Assembly: GCA_017084465.1 (NCBI GenBank)
Contig: CP070896.1
Coordinates: 2,593,001 to 2,657,000, forward strand
Direction: 5' to 3'
Source: Lacrimispora xylanisolvens
GTDB taxonomy: Bacteria > Bacillota > Clostridia > Lachnospirales > Lachnospiraceae
DNA length: 64,000 nucleotides
Shown here: positions 1 through 9,490 of the stretch, piece after piece
How positions within the stretch are numbered: position 1 is the stretch's first letter
Layout: each line of letters begins with the position of its first letter
Made by a program: the position numbers and the translations under genes
The notes under the pieces: model-generated
Database searches by the model: none
The model's input: only the letters and a program-made list of their open reading frames with translations
What the model was told of the DNA's origin: nothing

Positions 1-426
1 AGAAGACTTCAGTTGTTCGACGTTATTCTCCTCAAATTTTAACAGCCGATTCATCAATTCCACTATTTCTTTCTCAGCTTCTCCCTCATACTGACGGATT
101 CGCTTGATACAGTCAATAATACCGCGGACACTGCCAAGTATCAGCATTTCGGCCATATGGGAAGCGCTTTTGTCGGTCATGGTCTTCATATCAATGGCTA
201 AGTAGGTCATGATTTTTTGAATCTGCCCTATTTCTTTTTCCTGGCACCCATTTTTGTTTAACAGTTCCTTTGCCTCTTCATGAATTCCGGCATATTCTTT
301 CAATTGAGCATGAAGCTGCTTTTTAAAAGCCTCATTATCCGTCATTGGTAAAAGTTGGTGTAATGTTTCCACTCCCATTTGGGAATTCTGATAAATGAAA
401 TTAAGTAATTCTGCATCAGCACTCAT
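1..426 (-). CDS. Ferritin-like hypothetical protein (3' end outside window)
   Basis: An open frame runs from an ATG at 426-424 off the left edge of the window (142 codons seen). An AGAGGTGC-type ribosome site lies just upstream. The protein begins MSADAELLNFIYQNSQ and is almost entirely helical, with a spacing of acidic residues and His (H-E-E near residue 49) like small four-helix ferritin-like proteins of clostridia. It lacks a signal peptide and membrane segments. It is divergent from the superoxide reductase gene, with only 67 bases between the starts, so the two may share control. I do not recognise a specific family; the ferritin-like reading is inference from helix pattern only. Confidence 0.6.
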   Translation of the reverse strand, partial: MSADAELLNFIYQNSQMGVETLHQLLPMTDNEAFKKQLHAQLKEYAGIHEEAKELLNKNGCQEKEIGQIQKIMTYLAIDMKTMTDKSASHMAEMLILGSVRGIIDCIKRIRQYEGEAEKEIVELMNRLLKFEENNVEQLKSS

Positions 427-493
427 ACCTGCACCTCTTTTCTTTTTTATTAGTATGAGGCAAAAAAGAAGAATTTATGACAGGAGGAAAACA

Positions 494-958
494 ATGATAC
501 AAAAACCGTTATTTTTTACCGATAAGAATCGAAATGTCATACTGGAAGCAATTCTGGGAACACCCAATGCAGCCATACCAGACAGCCTAAAACCCTTTGA
601 GGTGTTAGAACCTAACACTTCCGATGGAGCTACGGAAAAGCACGCTCCTGTTCTGGAGACAAATGGCCTTCACGTTACCATCTCAGTGGGAAGCGTACTT
701 CACCCTATGACAGCCGAACACAGCATTACCTGTATTATGCTTGAAACAAACGCTGGATGTATGATGAGAATTCATTTGACTCCCGATTGCCAGCCAATCG
801 CCCACTTCACCTTGGAAGAAGGAGACTCTCCTAAAGCGGCTTATGCGTTATGTAATCTTCACGGTTTTTTGGAAGACAGAGGCATAGCAGAACCTTCGTT
901 GACACAGACGGTAGCATGGTTTATAATTTACTATAGACGACAAGATATGCGTATATGA
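494..958 (+). CDS. Superoxide reductase (desulfoferrodoxin family), probable frameshift near the end
   Basis: Reduces superoxide to hydrogen peroxide in the cytoplasm of anaerobes without releasing oxygen. The start is ATG 494, chosen because AGGAGG lies at 482-487. The neelaredoxin-type iron site is complete: His50 in EKH, His70 and His76 in HPMTAEH, and Cys120 and His123 in CNLHG, giving the known His4-Cys ligand set with the gating Glu48-Lys49. The N-terminal domain that in desulfoferrodoxin carries four rubredoxin-like cysteines has none here, so it is a single-iron form with a degenerate first domain. The family normally ends a few residues after CNLHG. Removing one T from the T6 run at 865-870 gives GFWKTEA and a stop at 885-887, so the extra tail to 958 is probably an artefact. 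Confidence 0.85.
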   Translation: MIQKPLFFTDKNRNVILEAILGTPNAAIPDSLKPFEVLEPNTSDGATEKHAPVLETNGLHVTISVGSVLHPMTAEHSITCIMLETNAGCMMRIHLTPDCQPIAHFTLEEGDSPKAAYALCNLHGFLEDRGIAEPSLTQTVAWFIIYYRRQDMRI

Positions 959-1057
959 GAAAATAACGTTGCAAACAATAGTTATGGTCTGGGGGGGACT
1001 ATCATATCAATACCGGAAATCGAATATGTTGAACCATTTTTTAAGAGAACTGAAGTC

Positions 1058-1100
1058 AACTCCTCACCTGGATTTTTTATTTGGTGAGGAGTTTTTTATT
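1058..1100 (+). terminator. Intrinsic terminator
   Basis: An 11-bp inverted repeat (AACTCCTCACC at 1058-1068, GGTGAGGAGTT at 1083-1093) is followed by a T-rich tract. It sits downstream of the superoxide reductase gene and before the next gene. Confidence 0.85.
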
Positions 1101-1143
1101 TAATATAGCAAAAGAACCATACAAATGATTAAAGGGAGGACAT

Positions 1144-2598
1144 ATGAGAATATCAAGCTTATCTAACGGAAACCAAATGAAGTACTTAAAAGGAATAACT
1201 TCTTATGAAATCGCCCCAAGAGATGAATCTTTGAGCAAGATAATTTTTGAATCACCATCTGAAAAGGATTCCTACACAAAGGAGGATGCGCTGCTTGACC
1301 AATATATGAAGCAGTACCGGACAGATATAAAGATCAAGGACGGAACCGTTATCGACAACTCCGATTCGCCGCTCCGCCTTATTCTGAGAGATAAAATAAC
1401 TGCTGATGAGCTGAAAAACTACGCCCAACACCTGGCAAAGGCAGAAAAGTCAAAGGATATCGACTGGTTCGGCTTAACAAGCGATTTAGGCGATATGAAA
1501 ATTGGATTTGATAATGCGGATAAACTTAATAACAAGGTAGAATATTTATCTTCCAGATATGTTTATTTAAAAGATTACATACAAAACTCATTTTCCGGAA
1601 CCCAAAAAGAAGAGAATCTGAACCGACTTGAAGATCTCTATCAGAAATCAAAAGAAACCCTTGCAAGTTCATACTCCAATACTGTTGGCAGCTTTTACGA
1701 ATCCATGGGTTCCAGTAATACAAAAGAAAAGATGTATCAAAGCATGCTGTCAGGAATTGAAAAAAAAAGAACTGCAGAATATGAGGACATGTTAAAAGAA
1801 GCTGGTGATTACTCTGATATTGAGAACCGGGATGAAGAATGGCTGAGAACCGATGATTCCTACATGGCAGCCAGACTGCGGGAATATGCCGTATCAAAAA
1901 ACAGCACATTAAAACCTCGGACATTTCTGGTACTGAAAGCAGTACATACTCTCCACGATCTTGCTGTTGCAGGATTATTTGCCTCAGAAAGTTCGAAGCA
2001 ATACAATTCCATACAAATGGATCTGTTTCCCGACGAAGAAACCCGCATCGGCCTGGATTTGGCGCTTCAGGCAATGAAGACAGATTCTTTAATAAGAAAT
2101 ACAGGTATTGGTGAAGAGATGTCTTCCCTTATAAAAAACTCTGCCAATGTCTATATGGATAAATATATAAACCGCCTTGACGAGAACCTGGCCAATGCCG
2201 CAGACAGAACGAAATTACCAGGAATAAAGCGTTCATTGAACAGAGAGGCGATAAGCAGGATTTATCGTTATACGCTGGCTCAGTATCAGGATAGCAATGA
2301 CATAAAAGCGGCATTTCGAAAGGGCGCCCAGCAGGCAGTAAGCGATTTTAACAGCCAATATAACAGCAAGGGCGGTTTCTATTCCGATAAAGTATATTGG
2401 GACCAGTTTGATAACATCCCCCAGTATGCAACCAATGTAAAGGAGCTTTCTGATTACGAGAAATATTCCATTCTTATTGATCGTTTTACAGACAGCTTAA
2501 AAAGCGGTAATACGAAAAACATTGAACTGCTTTTTGCTTCAGGCGGAAGAACCCTGACGGAACAATTTTCTTATTCTGCAGTCGATTTCTATATTTAA
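1144..2598 (+). CDS. Hypothetical protein, 484 aa, helical, unknown function
   Basis: An intact 484-codon frame with a strong ribosome site (AAAGGGAGGA at 1131-1140) five bases or so before ATG 1144. I do not recognise the family. The protein is rich in Lys, Asp, Glu, Ser and Tyr and predicted mostly helical. It has no signal peptide, no transmembrane segment, and no Walker, zinc or other catalytic motif that I can see. The first residues, MRISSLSNGNQM, resemble the extended N-termini of surface or flagellum-associated clostridial proteins, but that is only an impression. It is flanked by terminators on both sides, so it is a single-gene transcript. The frame has no frameshift, unlike many neighbours. 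Confidence 0.75.
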   Translation: MRISSLSNGNQMKYLKGITSYEIAPRDESLSKIIFESPSEKDSYTKEDALLDQYMKQYRTDIKIKDGTVIDNSDSPLRLILRDKITADELKNYAQHLAKAEKSKDIDWFGLTSDLGDMKIGFDNADKLNNKVEYLSSRYVYLKDYIQNSFSGTQKEENLNRLEDLYQKSKETLASSYSNTVGSFYESMGSSNTKEKMYQSMLSGIEKKRTAEYEDMLKEAGDYSDIENRDEEWLRTDDSYMAARLREYAVSKNSTLKPRTFLVLKAVHTLHDLAVAGLFASESSKQYNSIQMDLFPDEETRIGLDLALQAMKTDSLIRNTGIGEEMSSLIKNSANVYMDKYINRLDENLANAADRTKLPGIKRSLNREAISRIYRYTLAQYQDSNDIKAAFRKGAQQAVSDFNSQYNSKGGFYSDKVYWDQFDNIPQYATNVKELSDYEKYSILIDRFTDSLKSGNTKNIELLFASGGRTLTEQFSYSAVDFYI

Positions 2599-2606
2599 TA
2601 GTAAAA

Positions 2607-2648
2607 GCAGGTTGAATCAGACTTTTTACTGGTCTGATTCAATCTGCT
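2607..2648. terminator. Bidirectional terminator
   Basis: A 16-bp inverted repeat (AGCAGGTTGAATCAGA at 2607-2622 and TCTGATTCAATCTGCT at 2632-2648, one unpaired base) lies between the convergent hypothetical gene and the chemotaxis receptor gene. It overlaps the last codons of the receptor gene. Confidence 0.75.
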
Positions 2649-4593
2649 TCTCTTTCTCATTTACCCGAAAATGTGACACCTCTGTCTGAAGAGCCTGCGC
2701 CTGACCAGCCAGTCGTTCACTGGAGCCGGAGCTCTCCCTTGCAGTCTCCATATTAGACTGAACAACTTCTGACACGGTCAACAGACTCTGGCTGATCTGT
2801 TCCATAACCTGTACCTGATCCATAGAGGAGGTTTCTATCTCCCTGATTACTTCTTCTGTCATCCCAGCCTGTCCTGCAATTTCTTTTAATATCCGGTCGG
2901 TATTTTCAGCCAGATGTCTGCCCTTTGAAACTGCATTTACTGATTTTCCACCAGCCCTTTGGTTTCCTTTGCCGCATCTGCTGATTTTGCAGCCAGGTTA
3001 CGAACCTCGCCTGCAACGACTGCAAACCCTTTTCCTGCTGCCCCTGCACGCCCTGCTTCCACTGCAGCATTCAAAGCAAGTATATTGGTCTGGAACGCAA
3101 TATCTTCAATCAGCTTTGTTATTCCTGTGATTTTTCTGGAAGTCAGATCCACCTCTTCCATGGCCTGATTTAAATTGTGCATATGTAAATTTACTTCATC
3201 CACTTTTATTCCAGATTCAGTTACATAAGCGGAAGCCTTCTTTACATACTCCGCATTTTTCACTGACTGCCTGAAAACATCATCCATGGCAGTCTGAAGT
3301 TCCTCTATAGCGCCCGCCTGTTCAGAGGACCGTTTTGCAAGTTCCTGCGCTCCATCCCAAACCTGACCTGCTCCCACAGTTACCTCATCTGCGGACGTAT
3401 TAATTCTCTGCATGGTCTCTCTCAGACGAGAAGCAATCGCTTCCATGGATATCCGTATTCCATTAAATTCTCCAGGATACTGGCAGCTGCTTTCTGCCTG
3501 TAAATTACCACAGGATAATTGATGAAGAAACCGGGATATATCTGAGATTATATCCTTGTATTTTCCCCCCCCATCTCATTAACCTTCTGTACAATCTGAC
3601 CAATCTCATCTCTTCGCTGTACAGACAACTCCAGGTTTAGATCGCCTCCTGACAAACGTTCAATCGCCTCAGCTGCCTGACCAATGGGCTTTGTAATTCT
3701 GTTTGCAATATGAAGCATTGCCAGTCCTGCAAGCAGCATGGATACAACTCCAAGAACCAGGGAACCCAGCATGGAAACGGTAACCCCTGACATAAACTCA
3801 GCTTCCTTAGCTGTCACATTAACAGACCAGCCATTTGTATCCGTTATAGGGGTATATGCGCCGATTTTTCTCTCTCCTTTCATCTTAAAAAACTGAAAGC
3901 CTGCATCTCCATTTATCATGGAACGCTCCAGACTGGCGGCTTCCCCATATGCCTTCGGATCCTTCTTTGCATCTTCAATATTATTTTGACCCTCTAAAAC
4001 CAGGGAGAAATCTTCATGTGCCATTTTTCTGCCTTCCCGGTTGATCATATAAGTAATTCCAGTGTCACCAAGCTTGGTGTCTTTTATGATACCATCAAAT
4101 ACCGAGTAAGGAAATTCAAGCACCACTACAATATCACCGTAAGGATAAATATATTCATAAGAAACATTGCCTTCTTTTACTATTGGATCAGATAAAGAAC
4201 CTTTTCCGTCTGCTGCCTGCAAAATGCCGGATCCTGGGCATAAGAATCTCTGTTTACAATAGAAACTCCGTCTTTAGAAAGAATATCAATCTTATTGAGG
4301 CCATACTGGGAACTGGACATATTTAAAAACAGTCCAATATTTCCTCCCCGTGCTGCATTCCCTTTCTGATAAAGGGCAATGGATTCTGCTATAACCGAAT
4401 ACTCTTTTAACTGCTGTGTAATTTTTTCTGATACCAGCTCTGATGTCTCCTTCAGACACTTATTTAAGGTTCTGCGGTTTAAATCGTAGGAAAGATATAC
4501 AGAACCTGCGGATAATATTAATACAATACAGATAATACAGCCCATAGTAAACAAGATCAATTCTCTCTTTATTCCTGTCTGATGTCTTTTCAT
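2626..4593 (-). CDS. Methyl-accepting chemotaxis protein (three frameshifts)
   Basis: Membrane receptor that passes ligand signals to CheA/CheW. Reading through the breaks gives about 655 residues in the normal order: first transmembrane helix (about residues 11-33), periplasmic-side dCache-like sensor domain, second transmembrane helix ([18 protein letters not shown]), HAMP domain ([20 protein letters not shown]) and a signalling coiled coil. The conserved hairpin tip reads [19 protein letters not shown]. The frame is broken at three points: about 4222 (one T missing), the run of eight C at 3565-3572 (six or nine expected), and about 2945 (one base missing). The C-terminus lacks a CheR pentapeptide. 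It is probably monocistronic, with a terminator at its end. Breaks look like indel errors, but phase variation at the G8 tract cannot be excluded. Confidence 0.85.
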
Positions 4594-4777
4594 TTCTGCT
4601 GTCCTCCGTTATAAACATGTTGTTCTATTCCATTATGGAAAGAGACAGGATCATTATAACGGATAATATTCTGATTAGCATAGACACTTTACTTATGTTT
4701 TACAATTTTTACCAGCTGTTTACACAATTGTCGTATAACACATACAATATTAGGAACCGCTAAACAGGAACCACTGA

Positions 4778-5512
4778 TTACTCCGTCGTTACATCTGTGT
4801 TACCCAGCCACAAAATTGCTGCCACTGCAGAAATTATTAAATAAAACAGACTGCCTGCCATAAACTGTATCTGACTGCACGCCATAGAACCTCCCGGACT
4901 GTTCGCTCTCATGCCGATACTTAACAGTGTATAGGGATAAAATGCACCGACTCCTTTGGAAAGAGCCCCAATTCCCAATATTCCTCCTGCCATTGCAATC
5001 CCTACCGGTACAGCAAAACTTCTGATTATAAGAGAAATGCTAAGCTGAATTGAGCAGATAACAATTCCCCCTATTGCTCCGTACACCAGCCATTCGGTTA
5101 ACTCTGGTGGTACCGGACCTGACAGTCCTGAAAGTTTACCTGAGAGAATAAACAAAGCCCCTACCCATAGCTGAGTCATTATTACCATTGCAGATGCCAT
5201 GATAAGCTTTGCAAGATATATATGCAGCGCAGAAACAGGCAGCGTCATCACACAGTTCCAGTTATGATTGGTGTGTTCCAGTCGAAAAAGGTATGAACAA
5301 TACACAGCAATTGTTGCAGACAAAAAGAAGTAGCAGGTAAACAGGGTGTGCTGAGTCCACAAACTGTACCACCCATCTCTTAAAATCTCAATATTTTGCA
5401 GATAATTAAATGTTCCCATAAACGCAGGAAGAACGGGCAAAATAAGGAAAGCCAGCCATACAGGACTCCTCCTCAGCTTCATTTGTTCTCCACGAATTAC
5501 TTTCCACAGCAT
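4778..5512 (-). CDS. ABC-2 type transporter permease (lantibiotic-immunity-like), second subunit
   Basis: A 244-residue integral membrane protein with about six hydrophobic helices, starting MLWKVIRGEQMKLRRSPVWL. This is the pattern of MutE/MutG/EpiG-type permeases that export or expel peptide antibiotics. It is the last gene of a three-gene transcription unit, four bases after the first permease. It carries no ATP-binding motif and depends on the ATPase encoded upstream. The adjacent divergent two-component system suggests an inducible peptide-antibiotic or bacitracin-like resistance transporter. The substrate is not readable from the sequence. Confidence 0.75.
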   Translation of the reverse strand: MLWKVIRGEQMKLRRSPVWLAFLILPVLPAFMGTFNYLQNIEILRDGWYSLWTQHTLFTCYFFLSATIAVYCSYLFRLEHTNHNWNCVMTLPVSALHIYLAKLIMASAMVIMTQLWVGALFILSGKLSGLSGPVPPELTEWLVYGAIGGIVICSIQLSISLIIRSFAVPVGIAMAGGILGIGALSKGVGAFYPYTLLSIGMRANSPGGSMACSQIQFMAGSLFYLIISAVAAILWLGNTDVTTE

Positions 5513-5516
5513 AAAC

Positions 5517-6266
5517 TCAACGCTCCTTTCTTGTAAAGCATCGGCGTCCAGTGAAATAGATCACTGCAAACAATCCCATAAGCTGCCAGAAGCTGCTCCA
5601 ATCCACAGGAATATACTGCAAATCTGCTATCCTGGTCTGACTGTCCCAGTTCATTCTCACCGGTGTTAAAACTCCGTAATAACTCCACAAAACCCCTCTT
5701 TGTATATTCTGCGGCAGAAATAAACTGAACAGCCCCGCAAAGCTTCCTATAATCCCAATAACAAAAGAAACCATCTGGTTGGTGAACAACAGGGAAAACA
5801 CCTGTTGAATCGCTAAAATAACAACCGTCACAGAAACTGTTATAATAAAATAATAAAGCAGAAAACCTGGCGGAAATGGTTCCGTAAATCCTGCTGATTT
5901 ACCCAGGATTATAATAAAGATTGTCTGGGCTGCCCCTACTGCCATCATGTATATGGAGGCGCAGATAAATTTCGCATCAAATAAGGTCCCTGCCGGCATG
6001 ACTGTCAGGAGAAGCTTAAAAGTCTGTCCCTTATGCTCCGGATCACAAATCTTAGATGCCGTAATCGCTGCAATCATAGGCATCATGATCGTATTTAACA
6101 CGGAAAAATGGTACAGGCACTGCTTATAACCCTGGGATAGTTTTTTTGCATCCATATCTCGAAATGCCCATAGCCCCCAAAGACACTGCACTCCAAGCAG
6201 CACCAGAATAATAACCCAGATTTTTCTTCTCCGTATTTTATAAAATTCAAGAAGTATACCTTTCAT
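5517..6266 (-). CDS. ABC-2 type transporter permease (lantibiotic-immunity-like), first subunit
   Basis: A 249-residue membrane protein with an N-terminal basic segment (MKGILLEFYKIRRRK), then a transmembrane helix and five further hydrophobic segments, typical of ABC-2 permeases of the lantibiotic-immunity type. Its ATG shares an A with the TAA of the upstream ATPase gene (TAATG), so translation is coupled. With the second permease it would form a heterodimeric membrane channel driven by the ATPase dimer. Drug or peptide export is inferred from gene order and family resemblance, not from a substrate-specific motif. Confidence 0.75.
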   Translation of the reverse strand: MKGILLEFYKIRRRKIWVIILVLLGVQCLWGLWAFRDMDAKKLSQGYKQCLYHFSVLNTIMMPMIAAITASKICDPEHKGQTFKLLLTVMPAGTLFDAKFICASIYMMAVGAAQTIFIIILGKSAGFTEPFPPGFLLYYFIITVSVTVVILAIQQVFSLLFTNQMVSFVIGIIGSFAGLFSLFLPQNIQRGVLWSYYGVLTPVRMNWDSQTRIADLQYIPVDWSSFWQLMGLFAVIYFTGRRCFTRKER

Positions 6267-7180
6267 TAAAGCTTCACCACCATTCCTGTTAATTCCAAAA
6301 ATATATCCTCTAACGTTTTCTTCCGTTCCTCTACGCGTACAACACCAATGTTTTCTTTTAAAAATCTCATAAAATACCCTGCCAGCTGTTTATCGTCTAA
6401 TTTAGGAATCAGCAGGTATCCATCCTGTTCCTGGCATACAATTCCCTGGCTGCTTAATACACCTCCAGCCGCTATATTATCCAGCGTACGAATTGCAATA
6501 CGGCTTTCACTTCTGTCATGAAGTACGGACAGCCGATCCTGAAAAACCAGTTCTCCTCTTGATATAACACCAATATGTCCTGCCATCTGATCAATTTCGC
6601 TTAATAAATGGCTGGAAACCATTACCGTTATACCAAAGGATTTAGGAAGGGAACAAATCAGTTCCCGTATTTCCTGGATTCCAGCCGGATCAAGTCCATT
6701 GGTGGGCTCATCTAAAATCAGAAGCCTTGGATTACCAAGCAATGCTCCCGCAAGGCCAAGTCTTTGTTTCATTCCCAGAGAATATTGACCCGCTTTTTTA
6801 TTTTTTTGATCCTCCAGGCGGACAAACTTTAGTACCCGGTCAATTTCACTGTCCGGCAGTTCTTTTAAGGTACTGATAATCTTTAAATTTTCTTTTCCTG
6901 TCAGATGGGCATAAAAGCTGGGGGCTTCAATGAGAGAACCTGTTTCTTTTAAAATAGCAAGGCGGTTCCTTCGATTCACCTGTTTATCAAATACAGTAAT
7001 GGTTCCTCTGGTGGGTTTTGCCAGCCCCAGTATCATCTTCATGGTTGTCGATTTTCCTGCTCCATTTGGTCCCAGAAACCCATAAATCACTCCCTCCGGT
7101 ACGGAAAGATCTAAATCCTTTACTCCCATAGCAGTTCCATATTGTTTGCAAAGACCGCTGGTGGTAATAATATTTTCCAT
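6266..7180 (-). CDS. ABC transporter ATP-binding protein (BcrA-like)
   Basis: A 304-residue nucleotide-binding subunit. All motifs are present in order: Walker A GPNGAGKSTT (about 36-45), Q-loop region, signature YSLGMKQRLGLAGAL, Walker B LLILDEPTNGLDP, and switch His in SSHLL. The C-terminal extension of about 90 residues matches BcrA/MutF-type exporter ATPases. It is the first gene of the exporter operon. Its promoter region (7181-7260) holds a CATAAT -10-like element at 7201-7206 (read on the minus strand), and the phased repeats lie immediately upstream where a response regulator would activate. It acts at the inner face of the membrane with the two permeases. Confidence 0.88.
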   Translation of the reverse strand: MENIITTSGLCKQYGTAMGVKDLDLSVPEGVIYGFLGPNGAGKSTTMKMILGLAKPTRGTITVFDKQVNRRNRLAILKETGSLIEAPSFYAHLTGKENLKIISTLKELPDSEIDRVLKFVRLEDQKNKKAGQYSLGMKQRLGLAGALLGNPRLLILDEPTNGLDPAGIQEIRELICSLPKSFGITVMVSSHLLSEIDQMAGHIGVISRGELVFQDRLSVLHDRSESRIAIRTLDNIAAGGVLSSQGIVCQEQDGYLLIPKLDDKQLAGYFMRFLKENIGVVRVEERKKTLEDIFLELTGMVVKL

Positions 7181-7226
7181 AATGTTGATCTCCTCTGTTT
7201 ATTATGCTTTCAGTCTAACAATACTG

Positions 7227-7270
7227 CCTTACACCAGCCTGTAGGTCACCTTACATTTACCTTAAACATT
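7227..7270. promoter_or_regulatory. Four 11-bp-phased direct repeats, candidate response-regulator operator
   Basis: CCTTACA at 7227, CCTGTAG at 7238, CCTTACA at 7249 and CCTTAAA at 7260 are spaced exactly 11 bases apart. OmpR-family regulators commonly bind such head-to-tail sites on one helix face. The array lies directly upstream of the probable -35 position of the exporter operon (minus strand) and between it and the divergent two-component genes. Confidence 0.6.
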
Positions 7271-7274
7271 GGTT

Positions 7275-7305
7275 TTGTTCAATTTTTTAATAATTCGGTT
7301 ATAAT
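7275..7305 (+). promoter_or_regulatory. Probable promoter of the two-component operon
   Basis: A perfect TATAAT at 7300-7305 lies 33 bases before the response-regulator start. A TTGTTC at 7275-7280 could be the -35 element with a long 19-base spacer. Confidence 0.5.
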
Positions 7306-7337
7306 GATAGCTATAAAACCAGAAAGGAACAAATGCA

Positions 7338-8056
7338 ATGAAGGATATCTTTGACTGTAAACTGCTTCTTGTTGATGACGAACCAGAGCTTCGCAGAATG
7401 GTTGGAAGCATGTTAAGACAAAGCGGTTTTAAAAAGATCATTTCTGCAGCAGACTGCAGCCATGCTCGTCTGCTGTTTACTTCTGAAAAACCAGATGGAG
7501 TAATACTGGATGTTTCTCTTCCAGACGGCGATGGTTTTTCCCTGATGCGTGAATTCCGCTCTATTTCTGCGGCTCCGGTTTTGTTTCTTTCTGCAAGGGA
7601 TGAAGATGAGAACCGCCTATTGGGCCTGGGACTGGGTGCAGATGATTATATCACCAAACCATTTCTGCCAAGGGAACTGATCTTGCGGCTGCATGCAGTC
7701 TTAAACCGTACCTATTTTCCAGTTGTGCTAAACCAGAAGGAGAAGCCTGTCTTTTATCTGGGAAAACAATGATAGATTTAAACAGCGGCTCTATCACTTC
7801 TGAGAAAGGAACATTCACACTTACAGCAAAGGAGTATGCACTCCTTGAGAAATTGTTTGATAATAAAGAAAAGATTGTGACTGGAGACAGCCTCTGTCTA
7901 GCAGCATGGGGTGACCCTCTCTATGGATATGAAAATACACTCATGGTCCACATTCGCCGTTTGCGCGAAAAAATAGAGCCCCAACCTTCCGACCCTGAAT
8001 TTTTAATTACCGTCCGTGGACTGGGTTATAAACTGGTGGGGGTGACATCGTCTTGA
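7338..8056 (+). CDS. OmpR-family response regulator (split by one-base gap)
   Basis: Two-component transcription factor. The receiver half (7338-7772) has the acidic pair DDEP, the phospho-acceptor Asp in ILDVSLPDGDG, the Ser/Thr switch in LFLSAR and the Lys in ITKPF. The second half (7769-8056) is a winged-helix DNA-binding domain (TAKEYALLEKLFDNKEKIV, recognition segment VHIRRLREKIEP). The halves overlap by ATGA at 7769-7772. One missing A there would join them as YLGKQMIDLNSG, which is the usual linker, so a sequence error is likely. Start ATG 7338 has AAAGGA at 7323-7328. It probably controls the divergent exporter operon. Confidence 0.85.
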
Positions 8057-9427
8057 AAAGCTTAATGAAAATCTTATCCAGATATGTGCTTTCAGCTGCA
8101 GCTACAGCCATAATTCTGCTCATTATCAACTTTACAGTTCTGACCGTCTGGCTGTATCAATCTGCCAGTGAATACGGAAAAAACTACACCGTTGCACAGA
8201 TGGCGGAAGAGTTAACGGAATCCGATGGGATTTATTCACTTTCTGAATCCGTTGCAAATGAACTTAAGAATAAGCAGCAATGGGCTATGCTTATAGATGA
8301 GAAAGGTTCGGTTGCATGGAGTACGAATCTGCCTTCTGATGTGCCTCATAATTATAAGCTGACTGACGTGGCAGGGTTATCCCGCTGGTACTTAAAAGAC
8401 TATCCGGTTAAGGTCTGGCAGCATGAAAAAGGACTTTTTGTAGTTGGAAGCCCTAAAAAACAGCATGTGGAAGATTGGTCTGGAACTTCCTATGAAATTG
8501 GTGAACAATTCAGAGATCCTCATACCCATGCTATTAATTCTGAATCTTATTACCGCTGTATTACTCGCCATAATCTTCGGATACCGGCTGTTTTTGGCTT
8601 TAAAAAAACTAACCACAGGCATTGAGGACTTAGCTCGGATGCAACCCGTTGCATTACCGGCTCAGGGGATTCTGGGAGATCTGGCCACAGGGATTAATCA
8701 CGCATCAGACCAACTCATCCGGCAGGAGTCCGCCCTGAATAAACGGGATAACGCCCGCACTACATGGATTGCAGGCATATCCCATGACATTCGGACTCCA
8801 CTCTCTGTAATTATGGGGTATGCAGGCCAGATGGAAGAAGACAATACCCTTAATAAGAAACATCAGGAACTTGCTGTTACAATACGGACTCAATGCCAGA
8901 AAATAAAAGCTTTAATCAATGATTTAAATCTGGCCTCCAAGCTGGAATATGACATGCAGCCCATACGAAAAGAAGAATTTCTGCTTGCACCTCTTATCCG
9001 CAGTATAGTAGCAGAACTGTTAAACAGTAATTGTTCACCCAGATATACGCTGAGTTTATCCATCGATGAGAATGCACAGAATACTTCTATAATTGGGGAC
9101 AGCCAGCTGATAAAGCGGGCCATTACCAATATAATCCTGAACAGCATGAGGCATAACCCAGATGGCTGTGATATTACAATTCAGCTGAACACGGGGTCTG
9201 GGACGGTATTCCTTTCCGTTACAGATAATGGAACCGGTTTTCCAGTGCAAACACTGAAACGCCTCAATCATCCCATGGAACCAATGGAACTGGATAATCA
9301 CGGATTGGGGCTAACAATCGTCCGTCAGATTATGAAAGCTCATAACGGCACAGCCGCCTTTTCCAACCTTACAGGCGGCGGATGCCGGGTGACCCTGCTT
9401 TGGAAGAAAAACCATAAAAGATTTTAG
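8053..9427 (+). CDS. Sensor histidine kinase (one frameshift)
   Basis: Membrane sensor partner of the preceding regulator. The first frame (8053-8625) gives TM1 (AATAIILLIINFTVLTVWL) and an extracytoplasmic loop of about 100 residues. The second frame (to 9427) gives TM2 (PMLLILNLITAVLLAIIFGY), a HAMP-like linker, the H-box SHDIRTPLSV with the phosphorylated His, the N-box IILNSMRHNPDG, and ATP-lid motifs DNGTGFP and GLGLTIV. Reading A5 instead of A6 at 8455-8460 joins them. The start is TTG 8053, overlapping the regulator's TGA, with a GGGGGTGA ribosome-site-like stretch; ATG 8065 is an alternative. A medium-length sensor loop is unlike the very short loop of BceS kinases. Confidence 0.85.
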
Positions 9428-9431
9428 AAAT

Positions 9432-9484
9432 AAAAGCAGAAGTTATTTTAAACGCTCTACTGTTTAAGATAGCTTCTGCTTTTC
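9432..9484. terminator. Bidirectional terminator
   Basis: A long inverted repeat (AAAAGCAGAAG near 9433 pairs with CTTCTGCTTTT near 9474-9484, extended inward with few mismatches) separates the convergent histidine kinase and aldolase genes. U-tracts exist in both directions. Confidence 0.8.
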
Positions 9485-9490
9485 TACACA

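Noticed and set aside
887..958. C-terminal extension of the superoxide reductase as a new domain
   Set aside because: Removing one T in the T6 run at 865-870 gives the normal family ending and a stop at 885-887; the extra 23 residues look like out-of-frame translation.
1526..2314. Long antisense frames opposite the 484-residue gene
   Set aside because: They lack ribosome sites and family resemblance and lie fully within an intact, well-initiated gene on the other strand.
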